This document shows, piece by piece, positions 35,654-47,501 of a stretch of DNA of 64,000 bases. The DNA comes from Gnetum montanum (taxonomy: Eukaryota > Streptophyta > Gnetopsida > Gnetales > Gnetaceae). Location of the stretch: contig MNCI01008612.1 of assembly GCA_015680685.1 (NCBI GenBank), positions 50,851 through 114,850 on the forward strand. Direction: 5' to 3'. The position numbers were made by a program, and so were the translations under genes. Position 1 is the first letter of the stretch. The number at the start of each line of letters is the position of its first letter. Under the pieces are notes generated by a model. The model did no database searches, was not told where the DNA came from, and saw only the letters and a list, made by a program, of their open reading frames with translations.

Positions 35654-38600
35654 GTATCACTTGACTTGGTTTATTTGCTTATTGTGATAGCTCCAATCAA
35701 AAAAATGGCTATGCATGGTGATCTTTGTTTGCCTTTGACCTTAATAGGTCCCTACAACAGATTTACAAGATGCTTGAATTCAGAATTGGTAGACTTTGAG
35801 TTATCCCCTCACAATACCATAGTGTCCCTAGAAACATCCCTAGCATGGCCTAAACATCTGGTCCAGGCCTTAGACCTAGAGGCCAGGGATGTGACTGAGG
35901 ATCCTCTCATTGAAATCCCCATAACTACCACTATAGGTGAAGCAAGAACCTTGAAATTTAGCTCTCTATTACATCCACATGTACACCAAGACATCTCAAA
36001 AGTTCTCCATGACAATGTTAAAGTATTTTCATGGTCATATGATGACACGCCGGGTCTACACCCATGGCTCATACAACACAACATCATCCTAGATCCATGT
36101 GTCAAGGCAGTCAAGCAAAAAGCTCATAAAATCAAACCAGAGATTACACTAGCTGTACGCAATGAAATCACTCAGCTTTATCAAGCTAGTTTCATCCGAG
36201 CGGTTGATTACTTAGAATGGGTATCGAACATCGTTGTAGTTTCTAAGAAAATGGAAGGTATACGAATTTGTATAGACTTTCGAGACCTAAACAAAGCAAC
36301 GATTAAAGATGATTTCCCATTGCCAAGTATTGATCAACTTATAAACACTATGGCTGGTCATGCCATACTGTTGTTCATGGATGGGTTCTCAGGCTATAAC
36401 TAGATTCGTATAAACTTGGAGCATTAGTTGTCAACCGCTCTCATGACCCCTTGGGGAACCTTTTATTATACAATGATGTCCTTTGGACTCAAAAATGCTA
36501 GAGAAACTTATCAACGAGCGATGAGATACATTTTTAGTAACTACCTCTTGGAGAGATTGAATGATTACGTGGATGATATAGCAGTCAAGTCTAAGAAGGC
36601 TATCCATCATCCCAATGATCTCAATATAGTTCTCCAATGTTGTCATCCGCATGACCTACACCTCAACCCTAAGAAATCTATTTTCAGAGTTAAAATCATA
36701 TGCATGCTAGGTTTCGTAGTATCGAAAATAGGAATATGAGTGGATCCCGATAAAGTGAGGGTCATTGTCAACTTAGCACCACCTACAAACCTTAAAGAGT
36801 TGTGTGGGTTACAAGGCACAGTACAGTTTATTAGAAGGTTTATCGTGAGGTTGATGAACAAGCTACACCCCATGCAACACCTACTTAAAAAGGGGTTGAA
36901 ATTTGAATGGACAAATAAATGTCAACAAGCCTTTGATAACCTAAATAAAGAGCTTTTGCATCTCCCAACTATTGACCCATCACATAGGGATAATCCTTTC
37001 TACATCTACCTTGCCACTTCGGATACATCTATTGTTGCATTGCTATGTCAAAAAAGAAATGATGGGTCTGAAATCCCAATCTACTACTTAAGCCATGTGT
37101 TAATAGCTTATGGGCAAAGTATAACAAGGTAGAAAAATATTGTCTCACCCTAGTATTTGCACTAAAATGTGGAGACATTACCTGTTTCGTAGCAAGATTA
37201 ACATCATATGCAAGAGCAATATACTTTGGGCTATCACAACCACTTGTACGAGAGTAGTAGGATAGCCTGATGGAAAGCTATAATGGTGGAATTCGATTTG
37301 CATTATGTAGTCCAATCATCAACAAAGGGTCAAGCAATAGCCACATAGCTCACAACTTCACCTATTGACGATCAAGCAATAATAGAACCCAAATTCCCAG
37401 ATGAACACATCAATAGCCTAAGCCCTGTGCCATCTAATTTCGAAGAAACTTTACATTTTGACGGCGTTTCAACTACACGAGGTGGAAGCACCACTGTAGT
37501 TATTACATTTCCCTTCAGGGAAATTTGACCCTTTGCATATCACTTTACATTCCTTTGTATGAACAATGTAGCTAAGTATGAAGGACTCCTTAGGGGCCTC
37601 TTAGTAGCCCAAGAGCTAAAGATCCAACATTTGGCAGTCCGAGGTGACTCACAATTAGTTGTTAACTAGATCACTGAAGTCTATGCTTGCAAGGATTCAC
37701 ATTTGCAACCTTATTATGATCTAGCTAAGAGTTTACTAAAACAATTTACAACATTAGACGTTCAACATATGCCTCATAATGAGAACACTGTAGCTGATGC
37801 GCTAGCCACGTTAGCATTGAATGTGCTATCGCACTTGTTTGCAACTTTGCCAACTTTGATAATAGAATACACAAATACTATTAGTCAAGCAGCACACATT
37901 GCATCTGTAAGTGCAATAGATATCCAAGAGTGGTATGCTAACATTAAGGTTTACCTTCAACATGGTGAACCCCCACATGGCTTGACATCCACTCAAAAGG
38001 ATGCAATACGAAAGCAAGCTCGGTAGTATGTCCTCATAGGAGATAACACCTTATGCAAGTGCTCCTTTGATGGGATATTGCTAACTTGTGTTGGTGGGGA
38101 AGAAGCACAAAAATTTTTTAACAAAATCCATGAGGGACTATGTGGAGGACACATAGCCGCTAGGGCTATGGCAACAAGAATCAGACGCCTAGGGTACTAC
38201 TGGCCTTGCATAGAATGAGATTGACTTGCCAAAGTTAGGATGTGTAATGTATGTCAATGCCATGCAAATCTCATACATGTGTCATCCACTAAGTTACATC
38301 CTACATAGATTACATGGCCATTCCAATGATGGTGACTAGACATCATAGGACCCATCACACCTAAGTCTTCCACAGGACATAGCTTCATCATCACCACAAC
38401 CGAATACTTCACAAAGTGGGTGGAGGCTATTCCGCTGAGAAAGACTACATCTCAATTGGTTTGCCACTTTATCTTGGATAACATAGTAATAAGGTTTGGT
38501 CCTCCCATGAATATTATGACTGACAATAGGCCATAATTTAGTAGCATGGAAACTAAAACCTTTTACAACAACCTTGGCATCAAGCAATCTTTTTCATCGT

Positions 38601-39172
38601 CATATTACCCACAAGAAAATGGTCAAGCAGAGGCAACAAAAAAAGACATTATTAACCTTCTCAAAAAGATGCTCAATAGCAGTAAGAGGTGATGGCATGA
38701 GCAAATCCTCTATGTATTGTGGGCTTACCGTACAACATGCCAAACAGCTACAGGTAAGACTCCATATAGTCTCATTTACGGATCTGATGTAGTGTTACCT
38801 CTTGAATTGTAGGTTCCATCACTTCATATGATCCTCTCAAACATTGTAAATGAGACACAAAACAACGAGTCAAGGATCATTTATCTTAACTCCGTAGAGG
38901 AGGAGCGTGCCCGAACACTTGGTTGCATCGAATGGTACTAGTACAAGCAATGACAAAAGCACCACTACAATTTACATCAATGGCTGATCAAGAATGGGGA
39001 ACTAGTTCTCAAGGCTATTTGTGAACCTATAAATAAATTCTCAGCTAACTGGGAAGGCCCCTTCATAGTCATGAAAGCCTATGAGAACAAGGCCTTCAAA
39101 TTGGTGGATATGGATGGCAACGAGTTCACAAATCTAGTTAACCACTTGTACCTCAAGCCATACTATGTCTGA
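35654..39172 (+). pseudogene. Element C: pol (RT, RNase H, second RNase H, integrase)
   Basis: Best preserved pol of the window. An open stretch of 245 codons starts near 35666. RT: VSNIVVVSKKMEGIRICIDF near 36224, LLFMDGFSGYN near 36370 and NDYVDDIAVKS near 36560. First RNase H: YLATSDTSIVALLCQK near 37009 and YYLSHVLIA. Second RNase H: LHFDGVSTTRGG near 37450, NNVAKYEGLLRGL, VRGDSQLVVN and ENTVADALATLAL near 37784. Integrase: LDIIGPITPKSS near 38336, TDN near 38519 and NGQAEATKK near 38618, so the DDE triad is present. Stop 39170-39172. About a dozen stops and shifts. Confidence 0.93.
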
Positions 39173-39202
39173 CATAAAGGATTACATCAGGTACAAAGCA
39201 AG

Positions 39203-40086
39203 GTAAGCAAATCATTCGCTACGACGTAAAAATGGCATAGATAGTCCGCTATGACTATAAACTGGCACAACACGTCCTTGGGCTACAACGTAAAATTGGC
39301 ACCCACATCATGGTCTGCTACAACCTTAAATTGGCCATCCACCATTCGCTATGATGTTAAACTAGCACAGCGATTTGCTAGGACCTTAAATTAGCACATC
39401 ACGGTCTATTGGGACTTTAAAATAGCACATCTGATGATCTACCAAGATCTTAAACTGTGTTCGCAGTGCCACACCTCCTAGCTCACATCCACGACCCTAC
39501 GAACAAGCAAGCGTGCACACTTTAAAACTTCCAGACAACACGAGGTGGGATGCTACAATTCTATAATGCAGTTCACATCACTAAGGAAACATCCTCTAGA
39601 ACACATGCAACATCACCATCCTTGGCATCTTGCTGATCTTTCAGAGATGTCGTTTGACATCTTGTTGACTTTCTAGAGCTACTGCTACCATAGCCACTCA
39701 TCTTGGCAGTAGCTCTAGTTATCAACACCTGCTGCTAGAGTCCCAACACAATTGTGACCCAACCAGAAGGTTTCCACCCTCCTTCCCTCACCACCATCCA
39801 ATTCCAAGAGGCATTCAGCTGTTAGGTTTCTCACCTTATAGCTGAACTGTAGGATGTTTACCTTGGGTGAGGAATCCTGAGCACCTACATCATTGTTTTT
39901 TCTAGTCTCTTTGGTGCCACCATTTCTAGCCTACTGTGACCAAGATCTGTGCTGGCCTTCCTGCTTTGGACATCACACACCTCAGCAACAATACTCACCA
40001 CTCCAACGGTGTCTAAAGTAAGCGAGACTTTGCTCTCACTTCACCTCCTGGTCATTTTTCTGGTTTTCTCTTCATTGTGTTTGTAG
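39203..40086 (+). other. Element C: putative 3' intron (884 bp)
   Basis: Donor AAG|GTAAGC starts 30 nt after the pol stop. Acceptor: pyrimidine-rich CTGGTTTTCTCTTCATTG followed by TGTTTGTAG, ending at 40086. Length and contents agree with D (889 bp). Confidence 0.62.
39214..39465 (+). repeat. Element C: dyad array 3 (after integrase)
   Basis: Eight units, e.g. AGTC-CGCTAT-GACT-ATAAACTGGC and GATC-TACCAA-GATC-TTAAACTG. Several others have one arm mismatch (CATT-CGCTAT-GATG). Confidence 0.82.
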
Positions 40087-40882
40087 GATACAAGCCAAGA
40101 TGGCATTGTTTAGATATGTGCTTTGCCATGAGAGCAAGACACTACATTGTTCTGAAGTAATTGCTCTAGTTAGCTTAGCTACTTGGGAGTGCACATCCTA
40201 TTCTCCCTTTCAGCCAGTTTAATCTCTATTCCTTATACTTGTAATTTTTCGTATCCTTTTACAAGCTTTCCCAATGCACAAAGCCCCTTCACATGCCCAA
40301 TCGCCAAGTCCATGGTGGACGTGATGCAACTCATCCCATGTAAAGCATTTGTAAGTAGGTCAAATCCCCACATGAATTTAACATAACTCATCCCAGGGAG
40401 GAAACACCTATCCTCCAACAACAACCAGGTTGTCTACAAGTGAACATGGATGTAGAGCAAAGGAAAAAGCACAAAAAATGCAAAACAGTAGAAAAGCTAA
40501 AAAAAAAAGGTGCTTAAAAAAATGGCACAGTAGTAGCTTTACACCCACTTTGGCCATAAATCTACCATCTTTAAGCACTTTGACAAGAGGTTAAAGGCCG
40601 ACAAAGAAACACACCCATGTGTGTTGACTCCCTCACAAGCACTCTAAGGAGGGATCATGCCATAACAATAGCTTTTCAAAGCGTTACACCTTACACTCAT
40701 TTCTTCCCTGAATATTTTTCCTCAAATCCATCCCTTACCCCGTATCCTACATCACTCTTCTAGTACTCTTAAGTGTAGCGAAGTGTCATATGAGTGGATA
40801 CTAAAGAATGACGTTGGTGTTTGGTTCTTCATGGTGTTTCATATTCTTTGTCGACATCTCTTGGGTAGATCCTCCAGATGTC
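40087..40882 (+). other. Element C: 3' untranslated region
   Basis: Non-coding. A-rich block at 40440-40530. Conserved pre-PPT block at ~40825-40882 (GTGTTTCATATTCTTTGTCG). Confidence 0.65.
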
Positions 40883-40898
40883 AAAAAAGAGGGGCCAT
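40883..40898 (+). promoter_or_regulatory. Element C: polypurine tract
   Basis: AAAAAAGAGGGGCCAT immediately before the 3' LTR. Confidence 0.9.
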
Positions 40899-43087
40899 TG
40901 AAACACCATAAAATTTTGGGACTCTCATGATTCAGCAGTCCTGGGATTTGGGCAAGGGTTCCTGTAAGCATTGTGTCATGTTGGACCATGCAGATAATAC
41001 CCTCTATGGCATGGTCAGCGTGGCATCCAACCACAAGGCTAGTTTTCATGAAAGAGGCACTAGGGGTAGACCATACAGTCCAGCAAATTTTCTATCTCCT
41101 GGGCTGACAGGCTTGCTACACCTTCTAGCTTACCTAGCTTGACATTTGACCCAACTAATGGTCTACCTAGGGACCATGCTAGGAGCTGTCGAAGGTGTTT
41201 AGGATGGACTAAATAGTTCAGCAAGTTTTCTAACTGTAGGAACCTATTACGCTGCATAGTGTAGCAGGCCTTGGGGAGACTGATTATGCCCAAAAGATGC
41301 ATATTGAAAATAATTCAGTCCTTCAAGATATCTACCCCACTTCATCCTTGATGCATGAGCAACATGACATAGCAAAAATGTAGCAAATTTCATCAGAAAT
41401 CCTCTTCACTTAAGTGCTACACTGTGCTACACTACGTAGTGTAGCACACCATGGTAGGGATGCACTCTGCTGATACTCCTACTCAGATGGCTCTAATGGA
41501 GTAGGCACATTTTCCCATGCTTTAACTATCGAACAAGTTTGCTCTGCTGACACACCAAGACATGATTGACATCCAGTGACAAAATATTTGCAAGATTGAG
41601 TCAAAATCCAAGCCAAACTAGGTGCTACACTATGCAATGTAGCACAACGTAGCAAGGATAGAACATACGAAGGCCCTCTGCCAAATGGTTCCATCAAGAG
41701 AATTACACTTGGCCACACTTTAGCCTTTAAAACTACATGTGCCACTTAGCCCTCGGGCCTCAAGTAAGGTTTCTTAAGAAAGCATTGCAGAGTAGACAAG
41801 GATGCATGTCACAACAGCTACTACGTTATGCTACGCTACATAGCATAGCATAACGTAGCAAGGACATAAAGCATCAAAGTGTCCCAATGATGAAATCAGT
41901 AGATCCTAAGACCTTCCAACATAAAAGACAAGGTTGCTGTTGCTTGCATGGCCAGACCTCAAATAGGTATTCTCAGCTTTCAGGAAAGATTTCTCTCAAG
42001 ACTGGTGGCTATGCTACACAGCATAGCACAGTGTAGCATATAGGTGTTTACACTACTCCAATATGTTGGGCAGTGTAGATAGCGTAACACCTGCATGAAA
42101 GTCCCAAGATATCTTCGGTTAGCTCTAGAACTTGTTGGCATTGGTTACTCTCGTTCTGGCATATATTCAAAGGAAAAAATCAGCAAGTTTGCCTTTCTTT
42201 ACACCCCTTGACTATCCCCTAAAGTTGTCCCTACACTTGACCCTGCTCACAAGAGTAGGGAAGACGTAGTCCTGGAGCACAAGATCCATTTTACATTCAT
42301 TATTGGCATTTTTGCCTTGTAACAAATGTGGTAATTCACTAGATTCTGGACATGCAATTTCAGTGGTATGCTCACAGCATAGCAGTTTTCACACCTAGCA
42401 TCACACAGTAGCATAGCATAGTCACATTCGCTCTCTGTGGGACCCAGAACACATGGCATCAAAACTACATTTTTCTCCTACTCCTAGCCCTATAAATACC
42501 CCAGAAAACAATGTTCAAATGGTTGGCTTTTGGGACTCATCTTTCCTATGGTTGGCTCTTGGCATTTTTAGAGTGGTTGGCTTTCTGAGTGTGTTTTTCA
42601 ATCTAGCATTTTGGCTTCCTGGAAATTAGTTGTGAAAAGGAGATTGGCAAGTAGAAGGCTCTTGTTAGCAAGTTGTCGATAGTAGTTCAAGGAGCTATGA
42701 CCATACCACTTCATTGCAATCTATGCCTATCCACACTACCAGCTGTTGTACACCTTCTTCAGTCAAGCAAAGATTAGATTACCCGATCTTGGGGTGGTGC
42801 ACTTCCTTACTCAAACCTGTTTCATTTTTGTTTTGCTATTTTCATATTTTGCACTATTCTCCATCAGTTTACGTTTGACTCTTATCGCTCAGTTTACACA
42901 TAACATCTTTAAAACGATCGTTTACAGAAGGTTATTGTACACCGATTAAGTCCCTGTCTGATCGACTAGATCATTTAGGGTACCCTATTTCCATTTACTC
43001 AAGCACAGCCCTTGCATGGATCCAGGGTTAGGCTATACACTAGGTGACTTCTCAATGTTCCAACCGCCAACATTTTTAGTCACTACA
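40899..43087 (+). repeat. Element C: 3' LTR (2189 bp)
   Basis: TGAAACACCATAAAATTTTG ... CACTACA; pairs along its whole length with the 5' LTR. Palindromes at ~41250, 41418, 41620, 41820, 42006 and 42375. TATA box at 42491-42498. Confidence 0.95.
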
Positions 43088-43092
43088 ATAAC
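43088..43092. repeat. Target site duplication of C (right)
   Basis: ATAAC, identical to 20948-20952. Confidence 0.93.
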
Positions 43093-45158
43093 TATTAAAG
43101 ATGATTTCCCTTTACCTAGTGTTGATAACAAGAACTACTGTCTAGCCCTAGTCTTTTCATTGAAGAAGTGGAGATATTACCTCTTTAGGAGCTAAGTTAA
43201 TGTCATTTGCAAGGATAATGTGTTAAGGATCATAATTATCAATGTTTATGAAAGTATTTGGATAACTCGTTGGAAGGCCATAATAGCTAATTTTAACCTA
43301 CATTTCATCTCCCAGGAATTAATCAAAAGCCAATATATAGTTTCATAACTTATAGCCTCTTCAGTAGAAGACTATGTAATCATTGATCCTAAATTCCCTT
43401 ATGAGCATGTCAACATTTTTAACGAAGTACACAAAGGTTATGAGGTAATCATGCACTTTAATGGAGCTTCAACTATCCATGGGGCTAGTGCTACTACCAT
43501 CATAACATCACCTTCTAGTGTAATCCAATTCTTGGCCAAACATTTTTAGTTTTCATGCACCATTACTATGGAAGAGGATGAAGGATTGATCAAAGGAATG
43601 ATTGTAGCATGTGACCAAGGAATCAAATACCTGATGATAAAGGATGATTCAAGACTTGTGGTTAACTAAGTAACATAGGTTTATACATGTAAAGCCAAAC
43701 ATTTGCAACCTTATTGTGACCTAGGTAAGAAACCAATGCAATGATTTATAGACATTGGTATCCAACATATATACTTAATCAAGAATACCTTAGTTGATGC
43801 CATTACAATCCTAGCCCTATGTGTGAAGTTTGATGTGTTTAGCAAGTTATTCTACTTAACCATGAACTGTGCTATTCCCATTATGTAGAACACTAAAGGT
43901 ATCTTTATAGCCTCTGTTAATATTGCTCCTCAAAAGGAATACTACAATGATATCAAGTTTTACCTAATGCATGGTGAGACTCCACAGGGCTTGATTGCTT
44001 CTCAAAAGGATGTTGTACATAAAAGATCAAAATAGTATGTCATTATAGATGATAATACACTATGTCAATGGTCCTATGATGACATATTGTTAGTGTGCTT
44101 GGGCAAAACTGAAGCCTACATAGTTCATAAGTAAGTTCATGAAGGTATATGTGGGGGACATATAGGACCTAGAGCCATCACTGCAAAGATTAGATGACTA
44201 GGTTATTATTGGACCTATATAAAATATTATTACCTTTAGAAGGTCAAAACTTATGATACTTGTTAGCGACATAGAAACTTAAGACATGTGCCACCAATTG
44301 AGTTGCACACTACTCAAATAACTTGGCCATTTCAATGGTGGGAACTTGACATTATTGAACCAATAACACCTAGGTCTTCTAAAGGGCATATTTTTATTAT
44401 CATTGCAACTGAATATTTTACAAAGTGGGTTGAAGATATTTCCCTAAGAAAAACATCTCAAAAAGTCTATAGATTCATACTAGATAACATAGTAGTTCGT
44501 TTTGGCATACCCTTGGCCATAGCTTAGTAGCCAAGAAACATAAGACTTTTGTTAAGACCTAGGCATTAAACATTCCTTTTTATCACCGTATTACCCTCAA
44601 GCTAATGGACAAGCTAAAGCTAGCAATAATTTCATCATAAACTTGCTCAAAAATATGTTGAATAATAGTAGGTACAAGTGGCATGAGTAGCTTGTCCATG
44701 CACTTTGGGCATATAGAAGTCCTTCTGTACTACAACCGACATCATCCCATATAGCCTAGTTTATGAATATAAAGCTATTTTGCCTCTTGAATTGCATATT
44801 CCATTGCTAAGAGTGGCTCTATTTGACTTCATCAATAATGAGTAGAACAAGGAACCATGTACCATTGAGTTAGATTGGGTGGAAGAGTAGCGAATACAAA
44901 CACTTGCTCATATCGAATAATATCAAGAGAGATAGAAGCAATAGAATCATCATGACCTAAACAAGAGAAAGATTAAGAAATGAGACCTAGTTCTCAAGGT
45001 TTTTCTTGAACATGTGAACAAGTTCTCAGCCAATTAGGATGGGTCTTTCTTAATCACCAAGGCCTATGATAATAGGGCCTTCATATTAGCAAACATGGAT
45101 GGAAATGAATTGGCCAATTTGGTCAACCATTCATATCTCAAGCTTTATTACATATAAC
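43093..45158 (+). pseudogene. Element E: pol, right fragment with RT palm deleted
   Basis: Continues the RT of E: IKDDFPLPSVD (43096-43128), then an abrupt jump into RNase H (CLALVFSLKKWRYYLF near 43138). The segment with FMDG and YVDD is therefore missing. Second RNase H: MHFNGASTIHGAS near 43452 and NTLVDAITILAL. Integrase: WPFQWWELDIIEPITP near 44327, then a second small deletion that removes the TDN motif at ~44525, then PYYPQANGQAKASNN near 44582 (Glu changed to Lys). End at 45156-45158. More diverged and AT-richer than C and D, as expected for an older host element. Confidence 0.9.
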
Positions 45159-45238
45159 GTAATCTTCTTTGTAGGTACAAATCAATAGTTGACATTAATG
45201 ACATTTAAGAATCATAACAAGCTAGCCTACATGATCTA

Positions 45239-45275
<37 letters not shown>

Positions 45276-46257
45276 GTTTGGCACAATGAAGGAACTAAAA
45301 AACTTTGTAAATCTAATGCACATTGCATAGATTTCTCTATGATTGTAATGATAGTAACCAATGTTGGCTTGGTCTACTAGTTGTCTCATGTTACCCTATG
45401 CATTATTTTGTAATAACATGTTTTCTTTGTCTTATTTCCTTGTTCTCATGAAGTTGTGCTTGCAAGATGATGCTTGGAAGTCATCGCGAAAGTGCAACTC
45501 ATCACAACAACAAGGTACCATGCAACCTTAATGCATGAGATTTGGTTAGCTTGTCTTACTATACTGAGAGTGCTTATTTGACATCATTTCCATTACCCTC
45601 TTGAGCCACAATTCTATAGCTTGATTATAACCTCCCTTATCCTAAATAATAATGATAACCTATGTATGATATTCATGCACTGTGGTCATGTGATATCTCT
45701 TTCTTCATGCTACACCATCAAGTTCATTAGATGTAACACATCTCATTCAACATGAAAACCAAAATAAGTTTAACCTTGGTAATGAAACACAATGAACATT
45801 TCACTTTGCAAAAAAAATGGGAAAAGCAAATTTCCAAGAATCTGATAGGCCAATGAAGCCCAAAGGACAAATCAATAGCTCCAAACAAGCAAAGGGATGA
45901 GCCTAACGGCAAAAAGGCCTTGGAGTAAAGTGTTGATTCCTTAAAAACACTACCATGTAACCATCACTTTAAAGCATGAAGTGTGAAGACCTCATTGATC
46001 ATTTAGCATGTTACCACCATACCATAACCATGATTTCAACATGTGGAATTCATTTTTGACCTTTGTGATGATTTCCTCATGATCAAATATAGCCTTTATC
46101 CCATATCATTCCATCGTGATCTTATCTTACCATTACAAATACTCTTCGGTATGGTTCAACAACTATGAAACAAGCATGGAGAGGAAATGTTAGTAGTAAA
46201 TATGTGGTGGTGTTTTGCATTCTTTGTCTATGTCTCTCAGGTCAATCCTCAAAACAT
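45159..46257 (+). other. Element E: 3' region
   Basis: Non-coding. Only weak traces of the dyad array remain just after integrase. A CT microsatellite is at 45241-45271. A weak acceptor-like site (GTGCTTGCAAG, ends 45466) is followed by GATGATGC and CATCACAACAACAAGGTACC, matching A and B. The conserved pre-PPT block is at 46205-46257. Confidence 0.6.
45241..45271 (+). repeat. (TC)n microsatellite
   Basis: About 15 uninterrupted TC units. Confidence 0.97.
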
Positions 46258-46274
46258 TAGCAAAAAGGGAGCAA
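46258..46274 (+). promoter_or_regulatory. Element E: polypurine tract
   Basis: TAGCAAAAAGGGAGCAA before TGAAACATCAC; slightly decayed. Confidence 0.75.
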
Positions 46275-47501
46275 TGAAACATCACAAGAAAATTTCATGT
46301 TATAGCCTTGTAGCCTTCACCATCAAAAATTGAGGCTAGATTTCATTACAAAATGTGAGGTTTGTAGTTCATGAGTTGTAATCTCACATACTTTAACTTA
46401 TTGGGGCTAAAAAATGCCTCATAAGTTATTGTTTCCTCACTTCCCAAGTGGAAAATGCTATATTAAGCATGTATCTAGCCTTGGGAAGGCTAAAAATGCC
46501 TTAGGGGTTGCCAACTTTAGGTTTTTCATGATACTTTTATTGGTGATGGTAATTAATACGTTGGAAAAAATTGTAGCTAGTGTATTAATTTATGGGCTAT
46601 TACTTTTTGCATCAAAACCAATGAATTTTTTTGCTGGGAGATGCCAAAACCATCATACTTTTACTAAGAAACATCATGGCTAGTGTACTTCTCATGAAAG
46701 CTAACATATCTTTCCTAAGGCCAGCATATGTTTGGAGAAGATAACACATTTCCTTGAAGCCAACGTATCTTTTTCAAAGCTAGTGTATTTTTAATGGCAC
46801 TTATTCATCAAACTTACCAAAAATTGAAAAATACACTAAGGTTTGATGGCTTGTCACACCTATAATTTGTAGTAATCTATCAACAATCATGGTAGAGTGT
46901 TGCAACATCATATCAACACCAAGAAGCCTATTTAAAAAAAATTAACCACATTACAAGGATTTTTTTGGCAAATCAAAAATTGACTAAGTATTAGAAACTC
47001 TCAAAGAAATTGCATAGCAACAAAAAAGTTAAGCAATTATCCACCATTTTCTTAACCAATGCAGTAGATCTAAACCAAAGAACCAGCAGGGAGTTTCAAA
47101 AATTAAAGCTTAGAAATATTTGGATTGTGCAACTAATTGTAGGACACAATCTACCATTTTCACCAAACTTCAAGCATCATTTAGGTAGCTCCTTGTGCAC
47201 CTAGGCATACACTTGTACTCATTTGAACTTTGTTCCATCAACATTCTATTATTTTAATAAAATTTATAGTTCATTTATTTGTGCAAGTTTATTTCAAGTT
47301 AATTCTCGTTCTTTCTCTTAGGTTGAATCTACATTTTCCATCTAATTTAACTACACTATTTTACACTTTCTAAGTTCTTGGTGATCAACAAGACCATTCA
47401 AGGCACCTTGGATCCTCTTTCTTGGAGGCCCTTGGGATCTAAGATTAAACTATCCATTCGAGATCTTTAGTTTTCTAGCACCAAATTTTTCCAGTGCAAC
47501 A
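46275..47501 (+). repeat. Element E: 3' LTR (1227 bp)
   Basis: TGAAACATCACAAGAAAATT ... CCAGTGCAACA. It is the shortest LTR here. The U5 part (GATCAACAAGACCATTCAAGG) matches C and D. Short words such as GCCAGCATATG, GCTAGTGTATT and GCCAACGTATC recur near 46570-46790. It is followed by LINE sequence. Confidence 0.8.

Larger units (their letters stand above)
20953..43087 (+). mobile_element. Element C: complete Tat/Ogre-type LTR retrotransposon (22,135 bp)
   Basis: Order: 5' LTR, PBS, gag-protease, dyad array, antisense gene, dyad array, RT-RNase H-RNase H-integrase, 3' intron with array, PPT, 3' LTR, bounded by 5-bp duplications. The first ~145 bp of the two LTRs differ at about 13 positions by eye (roughly 9%), so the insertion is old. 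A reversed solo LTR of the same family (H) sits inside it. All reading frames are interrupted. Size, dual RNase H and a likely intron between protease and RT are features known from Ogre elements; the antisense gene in that intron is not something I know to be described. Confidence 0.93.

Noticed and set aside
45241-45271. CT repeat as a regulatory GAGA-type site
   Set aside because: A simple microsatellite in the decayed 3' region of E only; absent from the other elements.
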